From Beaufortia kweichowensis (taxonomy: Eukaryota; Chordata; Actinopteri; Cypriniformes; Gastromyzontidae): a stretch of 64,000 nt of DNA. Location of the stretch: the NCBI GenBank assembly GCA_019155185.1, contig CM032816.1, positions 2,953,418 through 3,017,417 of the forward strand. Reading direction: 5' to 3'. Shown here in pieces: positions 37,988 to 50,207 of this stretch; within the stretch, counting starts at the first letter, position 1; each line of letters starts with the position of its first letter. The notes beneath the pieces are model-generated. The model was given only the letters and a program-made list of their open reading frames with translations. It was not told the origin of the DNA and ran no database searches. The position numbers and the translations under genes were made by a program.

Positions 37988-38732
37988 TATTTTTAAACTA
38001 AAAATACTTCTACATTGTGAGATGACAATGTTTGATGAAAAACACAAAATATATTGATAATAAATAATTAATATAATTGATAAAAAATATCTTTTATGAA
38101 AACGTACAGTTGAAGTAAACAAACTGGTCCTTTTGCCAAGTTGTGCAACAGAAACGCATCCTTCTTTAAACATAAGCAAGCGCTTTCATTTCCTCTTAAG
38201 CTGTCTTAATTTAGTCCAGCCTAAATGTTAATGTGTTAAAGTTCACAGCGGGCGTCTTATTTAAAAAAATAAGACGAACCTCAATAAAAACAGACCGTTT
38301 CAACCCAACAAATCAAAGCTCAAGTCCAAATGTGTTATCATCTTTAAAATAGAGTTCAGTACGACTGTCTCAGCATGGCCTATCTGTCGTGTGGATGGAA
38401 GGTAAAAATGTAAGGAATGTTGTTACACCTCAACAGAGGAAGATGTATGTCTGATGTCAGCCCGTCTCTGCTCTGTGTTCTTCACACTTTCCTGTTTGTT
38501 CCTGATTTCTCCTCTCACATACTTTTAAACAGTCAAGTGCACTCACAGAACATCATTCTTCTCCATTACCCACTATCTGAAAACATCAAAACCTTAAAGA
38601 ATGATTGCACGAAGTGCACGGTTATGACAACACACCAACAAGAGTGTTATAGTCGTATCGCGGAGTGCTGATATATGATCATGACAACATGTTTGTGAGT
38701 GGATTATATTATATTACATTATGAAATTTATA

Positions 38733-39136
38733 TGTGATCCAGTCTGTGAAATCCAGGCTAAAGTCTCAAAATGTAATTATGAAACAACTGAGCAGACATG
38801 GCCATAAAAATGATGAAAATATGTAATGTTTTATTCATAAAAATAATTTTATTTATAAATAACAGATTATTGTCAAACTTACATTTTTAGTTATTAAATT
38901 AATTATTTAAAATACTAAAATTAATGGTTTAATTTCCCTACATTTTATTAGTTTGCACAAAACAGTACTGAAAAGTTTGCTTCCTAAACATTTATTTTAA
39001 CTCAGTCAATATTAATATTATCAAAGTTATACATTTACAGAGTGTTCTTTACATTATGTAGAATGCTTTTATGTAGAAAACAGAAAATTATAAATCAATT
39101 TTAGACTTTAGCTGGGTTTTCACAGGCAGGGTCACA
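38733..39136. mobile_element. MITE family E (TGTGAYCC...), full copy
   Basis: The left end TGTGATCCAGTCTGTGAAAT is followed by CCAGGCTAAAGTCT. The right end AGACTTTAGCTGGG continues into TTTTCACAGGCAGGGTCACA, its imperfect inverse over about 34 bp. The interior is AT-rich. A related, shorter element is nested at 42710-42917. Confidence 0.75.
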
Positions 39137-40000
39137 TCATACTGTTAAAGTATATATTTGAAATAATACTCGCATTAATTAAAGTCTTGCTCAGGATTTT
39201 TAAATACCATAAACACTGACTGCATTAGGTCATTTGATAGCTTCCAGCATTATAATCTTGGGATGTTATTTCCATGGAAACAGTTAAAGCTCTGACAGTC
39301 AGCTGTGGTGTATCCTTCAGCAGTCAGACTAATGTGCGCTGTCCGTGGTTCTGAACAAGTCTTTACAAAATTCCCGCCAGGGCAGCGTGACTCTCGCGTT
39401 CATACAGTATGTCTTTACATGCTTGCATGCTTGATGTTTATATTTACATTCAGTGTTCTACATTCACACATTCAAGACATTTGTTCAGACATAAGCAAGA
39501 TGGAGACATCATGGAAACAAAGAGATGAGTCAAGATCCTGTGCTTCCAAACCTTGAACACAAGACACAAATCATAGATTTAAATCCTGACAAGAACTAAA
39601 ACTAGAACACAAGTATCACAATCAAAATGCTACTTTATGACAAAACATGGAGCATTAGAATTTGCAACATTGCAAACAAAGCCAATCTAAAATCTACACT
39701 TCATTGTCCAACACAAAGACAAGGAACACATGGCACCAAGATTAAATTAAAAGTCTTATAACAAAACAAATGACAAGACCCAGAGCATGTGTTCAGATCC
39801 TGACAAAGGAAAAAATCTGATTCTAAAACTAAGAATCTAATCGGATCCAAACGTCATACTTTGAAGAAACATGGACGTAAGAAAACATAAACTCAAGAAA
39901 GCAGTTGCTTTCACACGGGGTAGTTATATGATTGACAGCGTGGCATTTAAATGGAGTTATCATGTTTTTTTTTCCAAATAATTGTATGTTTTTGTACGAT
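39137..40000. other. no gene seen
   Basis: The open frame at 39305-39556 has no recognisable similarity. 39560-39900 is rich in short CAAGA/ACAAGAC words but has no clear period. Confidence 0.35.
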
Positions 40001-40080
40001 TTACATCATATTAATTTATACGAATTGTCCACTTCGTAAAATACGTACGAATTTCCATGACATCATGTTTGGCGGACACA
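40000..40080 (+). repeat. repeat with TTCGTAAAATACGTACGAATT motif
   Basis: TACGAATTGTCCACTTCGTAAAATACGTACGAATTTCCATGAC is related to the arms of the foldback element at 60715-60905. It is probably one end of the same family. Confidence 0.5.
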
Positions 40081-42663
40081 CCAAAAAAAGTGGGTACTTC
40101 CACCAATAGTTTTAGGAAAAACGTTCCTGTGTGGCAAAAGCTGTTATTGACAAATAACGCTAACCCAGGAGTGATGGAAACCATCCTTGATCCTCCCCAC
40201 ACAGGGCTGTCACAACCCTGTCACAAGAGATTCGACATTTAATGCCTGTCAGGACCGTGACAAATTCATAACAAAAAGAGTGTCCTCTTTCATCATTGTA
40301 TTGCCTAATGGGAATTGGTTTGCGGTAGGTTGGGCAGAGAGTCGCGGACATCAAACACATTTGCATAATGCTCCACATAAAGGGATCTCCTCAGTAGATT
40401 GGACACCAGGAAGTGAACGCCATCTTTGATGAGCCTTTGAAAATCAAATCGAATGGCCTTGATCATTTATCTTTAAGGACATCATGCACACAGTCATTGT
40501 CAAGACTGGGTGTTAACTGTCTGTGATTGCGTCAACAAATCCATTTAATGTCATTAAATTAGTATTTCTTTGCCCTTCAAAGTAAAGTGCATATCACAGT
40601 TTGTTTTTTTGTTTGCTGACGTTTTTCTGTTTCAGCCGAATAGATTTGTAACATTTTAACTTGGCAAAGATAAAACTGACAGATAAGCGCTCAACTCAAA
40701 CACCAGCGTGACATTATGAAATACTAGTAAGAAGTTCTATTTCATACAAATCATACCGTGTAACTACTTGTGACTTTTGAAATGTTGACCTGTTTTTGCA
40801 TCACACAATGGCCTTATTGATATTTATTACAAACCAATACGATACAGCAGGAGTGTACACTTATACCACACAACACAATCAATTTATGTCACTATTTTGA
40901 AAGAAAGACAGCACTCTTTTTAAGTAAAACATTGAATTTAAATCGTTTTAAATGATAATGACCTACACATTCACTAAAATCACCTTCATGATTTGTTAGT
41001 TAAAAACCAAATAATTTAACCTCATTTAACAAACATTCAATTTTTAAAGTAGATTATAGAAGTTAATATGAAGCAGTTGATAAAAATGTGGCAGTGCTAT
41101 ATCTTTAGAATAAAAAATACAATTAGAAATTGACAAATTTAGAAATTGAAATTTATTGGTTCATAGAAATTAACATATTTTTAAAGAAAGTTAAATTTGA
41201 CATTCATATGATAAAACATGGTCATTCATAAACTCAGTGAACCAAACCGTGCGATAAACGTGACTGAGCAGGTCAACAAGTTTAAACTGTCAGAGATTTC
41301 TGCTCTAAAAAAATCTAAATGGCTGAGTACATATACTAATAAAAAATTAAAAAACTTTTGATCAAAAATGTATAACTTTGGATCAAAAATGTATAACTTT
41401 GGGAAAAATGCTTTTGCCAAATTTATAGAAATATAATTCATATAGGCTAACAAATTTTTTGAGATAACAGAAAATGAAATGCATGTTTATTTTAAAATAA
41501 GGATTAGGAAAATCATCATTAAAATTTTAGAATTACTGTCTAAATGTGTTGCCAACTGGAGTACTTAAAATTGTAACATTTCATCTACAAAATCAGCTGT
41601 TTAATTGAAGGTTATTTTAATCATTTTATAAAAAGAACAAACTGAAATTTAAATGGTTATTCACTCTTGGATTTCATCAACTTCAGTATTTTTTGTATCA
41701 TGTTTGGTCATGAGAATTGTATCATTGGTTTCCATGAGAACATGGAAAAAAGTATTGGATATTTCTTAACAATATCATGTTTTGTGTTTAGCCGAAAAAA
41801 ATCTTTTGGATCACCACAACTGGAGTAAATGGTGATAGAATTTTTAGGTGTACTGTACCTTTAAGAAATCCCACACATCACCTTTGATGTCATAAATCAT
41901 AGTTTGTGTCATACATTGTTCAACTGTACATTCATTTTAATATAATTTAAACTATAAATATAGATCGCAAAGACAAACGTTGGTCAATGTGGCAAATGAA
42001 TGGACAAATGGAGTGATTTATAGCCAAGTCAAATATCTCTTAGCAATCTCAGACCGCGAGTGTTGAACTCACTCTGAAAGCATCTCCACTATCCACTTGA
42101 CTAAAACAAGAAAACAATACAGTAAATATGAAAGAAATGAGGTGGTTTCCCAGCTTGTGTATGGGCACAGTAAATCCGAGTTATCCCTGACTGTAACCAT
42201 ATTAATATCCTCAAAAATGTCTGTAACTTGTTTTTCACTTTCCTCGAGCTGACCATACTTGCTTTGTCTTGCATTAAAAATGTGTTCCATGAGAACGCTT
42301 GTTTGACTGTTGCTTGTTTTCAGAGAAATCATCAGCACCCGCTCGGTAATTGTGGGCGATATAAACATTTGTAGTTAGGATCATAAAGTCCAGACCTGTG
42401 GTCAAACTTTGAGCAGCTGAAATAACAGTTTCCTTTTAACCAAATGTAAAATAAAATAAGATCCACTGTTTATGGAGTATTTTGACATTTGAAGACGCAT
42501 TAAGATTCTTTTTTTATAGACAGTCGGTTAATGTGGAAGATATTGCAAACACACACATACAAACTGTATAACTGCATATCTGTATATTATTTAGTGTAAT
42601 TCAATTTTATCGCTTTCAAACAAAGAATCCTTATGTGAAATATCTGCTTTAAATGAATATGCT
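40081..42663. other. no gene seen
   Basis: AT-rich. Two tandem 26-bp-like units, GATCAAAAATGTATAACTTTG, occur at about 41359-41401. The open frames (40187-40429, 42069-42368 minus) are not recognisable. Confidence 0.35.
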
Positions 42664-43180
42664 TTAAAGGGATAGTGTACCCCAAAATAACAGTTATTTT
42701 ATTGTTTGTTACCCTGTCTGTAAAAATCAAATTTTAAGATAACGAGCATCAAAGTTTGATTTCATCTATTAATTTCACTATGATTTCAATCTTACTCGGT
42801 AAATATTAAAGATATCAAAGTTATATTCTCAAGGAATGTGATGATTTTATGTGAAACACAGTCAATTTTAACAGTAAAAAACTAAAAATTGACTTTAGCT
42901 TTTCACAGACAGGGTCATATTTACTCACCCTCATGTCATGTCAAACCTGTATGACCTTCTTGCATCAGCAGAACACAGAAGAAGATATTTTGCAAAACGC
43001 TGGTAAGCGGCACCCATTCGCTTTCATAGTATGGACACAAGGTACAATGGAATCAATGGGTGCCGATAACCAGCGTTTTGCAAAATATCTTCTTTTGTGT
43101 TTTATAAAAGAAAGAATCAGGGTTTGGATAACAAATGGGTGAAATTTTTATTTTTATTTTTGGATGAACTATCCCTTTAA
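42664..43180. mobile_element. TTAAAGGGATAGT MITE interrupted by a nested MITE
   Basis: The ends are TTAAAGGGATAGT (42664) and ACTATCCCTTTAA (to 43180), a perfect inverted pair. Internally, 42980-43004 and 43069-43093 are a perfect 25-bp inverted repeat enclosing a 64-bp loop. The left half is split by the element at 42710-42917. Non-coding; the open frame at 42933-43142 is fortuitous. Confidence 0.85.
42710..42917. mobile_element. nested MITE, family E
   Basis: Ends are TTACCCTGTCTGTAAAAATC and, inverted, AGCTTTTCACAGACAGGGTCA. The ends resemble those of the 404-bp element at 38733-39136. It lies inside the left half of the MITE at 42664-43180, so it inserted later. Confidence 0.7.
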
Positions 43181-44680
43181 TGTAAAAACCTACAATCTCA
43201 ATATTATTCCTATATCATTATGATTAAACCTATAATATAAGCTTATCAGATGGGTTGACTGGTTCGCTCAAAGAAACAGGGACAATGGTCCGAAAACAAA
43301 AGCTTGTGTGTGATTTGAACCAGAACTTTCCAATTCATGTCAGTTGAGTGCTTATCACTTTCTTTCTTTGCTAAAGCATCTCATTGTCTGAGCATTTCTC
43401 ATTTAAATGTCTCTATTAAGTTAAGGGTTGAACAGAACACCCTGTCAGTTTATTGCACTTTAGACAACATTAAATGTCATTGTATGCCATAGCATTAAGA
43501 TTTGTCGTCACTGGATTTAAGGAGCCAAGCCAAACGTGTTAATTACAGGGGCCGTCCGCATACTTTAGGTCACGTAGCGTACGTGATTTATCGCAAAGGA
43601 TTGTTGTTTGAAATGTTATTTATTCACAGCATGATGCCAAGTAAGTTAACAGCTTAACTGCAGCAGATCCGTTCGTTTAATCAGCGGTGAAATATCACCA
43701 ACAGGGATCTTTCGACACTCGTGTGATTACACGACTGCGAAGCATTTGGTTGTTATTTGCTACCAACCAGCCTTAAAACAAATTACTCTCGGCTTCTTCC
43801 GCGAGTGCGATCTGAAGTTTTGTTGTGTTTATTTCTTACGGACTTCTTTAATCTTGTTGCATCTGGCCACATATAATTTTTGCCTAAGTGGACCCAAATG
43901 TTGGTTTAGCACTTGCCAAAACGCATTTCCAGTAAATCTGATATACATAAAGAATTATCACCGAAATAAAAGACAAATTAACGTACGTGTTAATGAGAGC
44001 CCGACTGCGACTTCACATGTGGGCGAGAACCGGGAGCTATGAGTAAATATCAACTGGTAAAATATTTCTTAGGAGTCTTTGACAATAAAAAACATTTACA
44101 GCCAATGGAGATTGTTAGATTTGAATTACACAGACATATTTACCTTCAAAGAGCGCCAATGAATCATTTCAGACTTGACTTATGGGAAAACAGACGACAA
44201 TGCGTAGCTAAGAACGAGGAGAAAGACAAATTTTGTTTCATGTGGCGTTTTGATAATTTTGTGGTTTTGTCAGACGCGACACAGAAGGAGGAAAGTTGAG
44301 TGTTCTTCCGGGTTGACTGGTTTTTGACTGTCTGCCAACCGAAAAACTCACTTCAAATCGGGCTTAACGACAACAAAGCTCATTTCACACAGTGTTTGTC
44401 GGTCAGAAATAGATAGTTGTTCTTGTGTGGTTTAGGGTGAGTCATCCAGTCAACATCCGGACTGTGATTTATCTCTGAGAAAGCTGGCCTGTGTCAGAAC
44501 CTGATAAACTGACCACCAGTACCTTAACAATGCTGAGCAAAATCTTCTGTGCCAGCAAACTCCAAATATTTAAGACTAAACATAAAAAAACTCGCTCTCT
44601 TATCTTTAACACAAACACAGTTTCACACAGCAGATGCGTTCTTAAGGTTTAAAACGTTTGCTGAACAAATTTACATTTAC
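43181..44680. other. no gene recognised
   Basis: 43500-44300 is more balanced in composition. Two + strand frames abut at 43746-44042 (98 codons) and 44039-44299 (86 codons) in different phases. Neither resembles a known protein, and I see no convincing splice junction joining them. A lineage-specific transcript cannot be excluded. Confidence 0.3.
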
Positions 44681-44735
44681 ATTTAGGCATTTAGCTGACG
44701 CTTTTATCCAAAGCGACTTACAAAAATTAGGAGAC
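44681..44735 (-). mobile_element. conserved SINE core/tail (reverse)
   Basis: CATTTAGCTGACGCTTTTATCCAAAGCGACTTACAAA is the motif that recurs in thousands of fish SINE copies (V-SINE-like, from memory). The matching head is not clear. Degenerate tails of the same kind end the copies at 7670 and 8935. Confidence 0.75.
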
Positions 44736-44924
44736 AATGAAGCAACACATCAAAAGCAGCAACTATAGTACTAAGAAGTGCTTTACTAAGTTTACAATGT
44801 TTTGCAGTGCTAGATAAATACCTGTAGAGGAAGGAAGAGAGGTTTTTTTTGTATTATGATGTCAGGTGTTCATATAAATCCTGCGACTGTACCAAAATGA
44901 TCTTTAGCAAGTTCCTTGAGGTTT

Positions 44925-45010
44925 CAACTGAAAGCAGGTTACTTAACGTATATGAAATGAAGTGAAATGATGTCAAACTGACTTTCTGTAAAAGTGTACC
45001 CATCCAAAAA
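44925..45010 (+). repeat. dispersed repeat family B, 3' part
   Basis: AAGCAGGTTACTTAACGTATATGAAATG then AATGATGTCAAACTGAC and TGTACCCAT match the 3' half of the copy at 29970-30125. Confidence 0.55.
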
Positions 45011-45477
45011 AAATAATTACTATTACCTTTAGTGGATTTTATGTTTTTAGTAAAGGAACCAAATAGAATTGCACAGATAATAATTTCAATCAAAACGAAA
45101 TAAAATTTGACCCTGTTTGGTCTTATCTTGAATAATTTATTGGTTCAAAGGATTCCAAATAAAGAAAAAACCCTTTTTTTAGCAGACAGCACCAATTCCA
45201 TTTATTTTATATGTGATTACATGTCAACCCCGTCTTTAAAACCCAGCAAAAGTCATCATTTTGTGATGTACTGTTCTTACAGTAAAGAACATTCTGTAAA
45301 AATATAACCTCGATATCTTTAATACTGACTGAATAAAGCCACGTCAAAGATTAAAATCACAGTGAAATCAATGACCGAAAGCATTAACTTGAAAACACTG
45401 AAAACTATTTTATTGCTTGTAATCCCATATCGGTTAGATTTAGGGTTGAAAGACATCACTTATTTAAACTTTAAACT

Positions 45478-45709
45478 ACACTGTAACAAAGGCTTTGCTG
45501 CCTTAAATTTTATGTCCAGTCAACTTGTCATTTAAACAGTTTTTACATTAGTTCAACTCATCAAATTAAGTTACACAATTTCAACTTATTTTTATGAGTT
45601 GAAATGACTTGTAATTATTTGAAATAATGTAAAAACTGTTTAAATGACTTATTAAGCCAAGTTGACTGGACCTTAAAATTTAAGGCTGCAAAGACTTTTT
45701 TACAGTGTA
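45478..45709. mobile_element. near-palindromic MITE (ACACTGTAA ends)
   Basis: Ends are ACACTGTAACAAAGGCTTTG and, inverted, CAAAGACTTTTTTACAGTGTA. The inner arms (GTCCAGTCAACTTG, ATTTAAACAGTTTTTACAT) pair with ATGTAAAAACTGTTTAAAT and CAAGTTGACTGGAC, so almost the whole 232 bp folds on itself. A partial relative lies at 50135-50207. Confidence 0.85.
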
Positions 45710-46079
45710 ATCCGTAGGAGTAACTATAAATGTTTTATGGATTTTCTTTGTCCTTATCGATCACAAGGGAACGACGCCTCCTTCTCAGCTTGATTTAGTG
45801 TTTCAATAGCCATGTGGTTACAAGCTTTAAATGACCATTGCAGAAGACCTAAGCACATGTGTGTGTGAACTGCCGTGGATTTGGCCCACCCACTCGCCGG
45901 GTCCCGGTTCCTTTTATGAACGAGGGGCAAATGTTAAGCCCATCAGTGACCTGGACAGCCTGTTCTCGAGGAAATAAGTACATCCCAAATCTGCTAAATA
46001 ACTTAATGAAAATAGCTTTCACCAGTCCTTCTAATCTACTTACCGACATGAAATATTTTAATTTTCAACGCGGAAGTTG

Positions 46080-48650
46080 GGACGTATGAAACGCTCCGTA
46101 GATTACAAGCGGGATATTATAATGGAGCCGATTGTCAAAGGGCTCGGGTCCAACATAGACAGGCCGAGGTTTATTCCCTTCATCCTTGCAATATAGTCAC
46201 AGTGCAAAGATTTTCAACCTCTTTGACTAAGAGGATTAAGATTCTTTACACTGGTTGTGACTCAGCTGGCGTTTGGATTAGCTGCACCTCAGACCCACTG
46301 TACTAACTTGGAAAACAAACCTTGACAGAGCTCCAGAGGCCAAAGTAAAAACAAAGTCATTACCTGAAATGCTCAAATTATGACATTTGGCTACTTGTCT
46401 AACCCCCAATTATCCCAAGAAAAGCGAGGTGTAGGCAGGTTTCCTTTGTTTTTGCTAAGACATAAATTGATGCATTCAAACCACGGACCTTAAGTGATTT
46501 ATCTCTTAAATTGCCACAGATCTTAAGATCTCATTGTAAAGTACTTTTGTTTTCCAGTGAAATCCTCTTCGACGTGATTATATGAGATTTGGCATTCTAA
46601 GACGCAGGTAATACCGCCAAACAGACAGTAAACACCGAAGATCCACTTAAACCTTGCCCAGAGGAGATCTCAGACTTGGATGATGCTTCTCGACCGATGC
46701 CTCAGAGAGTTCACACTCCCAGCGTGAGCCGCAAGTGGCCGGGTCCGGAGCCAGGGACAAAAGATCAAACTAAGAAAACCGCACATGAACCGGGGAAAAC
46801 AACAGAGGCATTGTGCATTCACCGTCCTTATCGGGACACCCTCTCATTTTCTACTTCCTCTTTTCTTTTTATCCCCCACTTTGCGTGTTTTTCATGTGGT
46901 AACAAATGCATAAGGAGCCCGACGGTTTGAAAGATTTTTCAATCTGAAAAAAGGTTTGTAATTGAAAACACACATTGAGTCAGAGAAGCTAAACTACCAG
47001 GGGAGGGCAGAGAAAGCCCCAATGAACAAAGGTTTGAATTGCGAAAGAGACGAACTAGACCCTGCGTGACATCTGACTAAATACTCTCATTGTTTTTCTC
47101 CCCAAAAACAAGTATCGGATAACCGGCGAAGGGGAAGAACAGAAGGGATGGATGTCTGCCTGAGCCAGACCTGCTGCCTTGACTTCCCCCAATGAGCTTC
47201 AGAAACATCCGTCTGGCATTACGGAGACGTGCTCTTGAAAAATGTTTATCCGTCTGACTATGTGCAACAATATCAACTTGTGAACCGTGTTTTGGAAGCA
47301 TCTGTGTTTTTCGAAAGCATTCAATGAATGGTTTAGGGCCTCCTGCGAGGAAGGTTTGAGACCCTGCACGTCTAAGTTAGATAATAGGCTAAGTCACGAG
47401 TGTTTATATTGTAGCCTGTTGCACATTCCTGTTGAGGAATAACAGAACAGTGACTCCGAGATTCAACTTTGTGGATGTTGGTCCAGACTTTGCACATTCC
47501 TCCAATGTTTATGTGTGTTGAAACAGAGGTGATATTATTTGCTAATTAGCGGTTTGCGTAGGCAAGCGTCAATATTTCTATTCCTTATGCTGTACTTAGT
47601 GATAGAGATTCAAATAAACACCCAGACCTACGTTTTTGACCTTTGACCTCATGCACTGGTTGTGTACATGAATGACACTTCTTAGTATCATGCTTCTGAC
47701 ATAAACAGACGCCATTCATCGGCAGAAGATAAAACCACCAACATATCTTGAAAGTGATGCCTAGAGCCCTAGCAACTGCTAACAACACCTTAGGAACCCC
47801 ATAGCAATGCCTTGGCAACCACCCATAAAATGCCTGTAAATCACAAAGAAATGCAGCAATAACTATTATTTCAGAAAATGCATTTACAGATGATATGTTA
47901 CCCGGTTTCTTAACTAATGGTCGCTTCTGGGGCCTTTTGCTGACTGAAAGCCTTTGATTTAGAGTATTTCATTGGCCTCCGTCCTGAGATGTATTTGTTT
48001 TTTCTATTTTCACTGCCCAAACATCCCATTGAAATGCACGATGAGTCAGATTTTGAAGGTTTGGCAAACCAATAAGGCAGCTCGTCCCCGCCTCTCAAAC
48101 GAAGCGCCATTGTAACGTTGGTCTAATTGCCCTGGTATACGCTAGAACTCGGCCTGAAAGGAAGTGGACAAAAGTTCACAGTGGGTCATTTTGGCTTGCT
48201 AAGATGAAAGCAGCTTCCATTTTTAATGAGGATTAACCCAAAAGCTTCCTTTTACTCACAATTACGGAGGCTGGCAGTGTTTTACGCATGTCTTCTCTCA
48301 CGCAAAAGGCCCCTGAGCCGATGAAGGGCCCCACTTCATGTGACCCTCTCCCACAGATCGTGCCGCGCGGCCCCCCACCCGTCGTACACAACGCGCATCA
48401 AATGAGTTCATTGAACAAACAGAGACCTGTCATTCTGGCCTCACAGTCCATACTCATTGGAGGTCAATGTGTCATTTTATGAAATTGGTTTCCTCTGTGG
48501 GTAATTTTGTGTGTGAAACGTGTGCCTGATCCCACGTCTTACTTGGAGCGACAACACGTTCGGTGTTTATAGACACGTGGATGTTTTGCGGGGGCATTTA
48601 ATAGATAATTGCATGTTGACTGAACTGGATGGTTACCTTAGACTTGACTG
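46080..48650. other. long GC-richer, repeat-poor tract; candidate regulatory or unannotated transcribed DNA
   Basis: Apart from the CCTAGCAACTGC-type repeat at 47765-47825, most of this tract is unique and of balanced composition, unlike its neighbours. The frame at 46676-46930 (84 codons, Pro/Lys-rich start) and the short frames at 47077-47301, 47910-48110 and 48288-48482 show no known domain. It may be a cluster of conserved non-coding elements. Confidence 0.3.
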
Positions 48651-49469
48651 ATAATTTAACTGCTTATAAATTTTGGTATTTCTATGATCGTTCGTATGCA
48701 ACATATTTTCTTTTGAAGAAATTTTTTAAAACCTCAAACAATTATAAAACAAATGTGAAACTGTCTAGTGTATAAACATCCAAGAAATAAACACAATAAA
48801 CAAAATTAAAACTATTAAAAGATAATAGTTTTGCCATGAAATACATGCTGTTAACATCACACACGTTTAAAAATGCACTTCTGTAAATGTTATTCATATA
48901 CTGTAGCGTAAGCCACAGATGGCATTAGTTTGCATGTGTTCAAAGTCCGTGGTCATAGTCTGTCCATGGAAGACCATAAATCGACTTTTCCTGCCGAACA
49001 CTTACGCTGATATGTTTCTTAGCCCGATTTAACCCACACTACAACCTCGAAACTTAAACTAACCTTTAGCCTCACTTTGGCAGCGTTCAAAAGAAAAGTG
49101 TTCAGCCAGAAAATCGGTTCAGACTGACCCCCACCTCGAACCCCACCACACACAGTCAACCCCCCCACTGTGGTTTGTGGGACGGACTAATAGCGCACTA
49201 AAGGGGATGAGGGAGAGTTTGTTTATGGAGGGAAAGACTTGAAATGCAAATGTTCGCCACAACAGCGTCGCAAGACAACAGGAGAAAAACAACTACGGAC
49301 CAAAGAGACTTTTATGATAGGACTTTTGTTTATTATGCTCTATTTTCTGCTTCAGCTAACAAGTAGTTGTTTGGAAAATAGATAATAAAATGAGAGAAAA
49401 ATACTTGGAATAGTTCCCAGTCCACCTGGGGATATACTGAAACACTAATTAAAACAATACAAATTGTTG

Positions 49470-49545
49470 GAGCCGTGGCTTAGTGGTTAATGTGTCGTAT
49501 TGAGCTTTGGTGGTAATGCAGGCCATGCAGGTTCAAGTCTCCTCT
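49470..49545 (+). mobile_element. tRNA-like SINE head
   Basis: Box A-like TGGCTTAGTGG at 49476-49486 and box B-like GGTTCAAGTCT at 49530-49540, with 43 bp between them. The acceptor stem does not pair and there is no clear cloverleaf, so this is a tRNA-derived SINE remnant rather than a tRNA gene. Confidence 0.6.
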
Positions 49546-50134
49546 TCAGTTTTGTCCATATAATCACATCAAACAACAGTAATTTCAGCACTACCAATTG
49601 TATCACGTTTTCTGAGAAGCAAAAGAACGCAAACGCGTCGCACTAACAGGAATGCAAGTCTAATTTCCAATAAAACTGTGAATAAATGCTTTGAGTAATG
49701 GGAAGAGCTCCCTGTTTCCCACAAGGACAAACAGCTTTTGTTTCTTTCATGCTTCGAGGCAAAAAGGCCTTTATTGGAAAATGATGGTGATGTTTTTCTG
49801 AAAGATCAGTAGGACTCATTAAAGAAATCATTATAAAACGAGAAAATAGCGTATGACACATTGCAGTGCAGACAGATGACCTATTATACCGGGTGACTTG
49901 TTCAGCGTCTATAAAACATAGAATGGACTTTTCATGTATTACAACTGACAATTGCTAAATCCATAAAGAGGAGGAAAGTATGAATGAGCTGTAACGTTAG
50001 AATGTGCTAATATGACATCACTGAGGAAATGTGCCCATAAGAAAGAATAAATGAGATCCCAAACAGTGAGATTAAGTGAGAGCTAATGGAGACTTCTTTT
50101 GCAGAAGTCTCAAATGTGTCCCCTCCAGAGTTTT

Positions 50135-50207
50135 ATAAGTCATTTAAACAGTTACAACAGGTACAATAAGTTGGAATTGTGTAACTTAATTTGATGAGTT
50201 GTTTAGG
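50135..50207 (-). repeat. fragment related to the MITE at 45478-45709
   Basis: CATTTAAACAGTTACAAC, then AATAAGTTGGAATTGTGTAACTTAATTTGATGAGTTG correspond to segments of the 45.5-kb element in mixed order or orientation. Diverged. Confidence 0.45.

Noticed and set aside
43746..44299. Adjacent plus-strand frames as one gene with a frameshift
   Set aside because: The two translations share no recognisable family and the junction has no sign of a broken domain.
46676..46930. 84-codon Pro/Lys-rich frame as a possible exon
   Set aside because: It looks like coding sequence at first sight, but no acceptor/donor pair with matching phase and no similarity could be found by eye.
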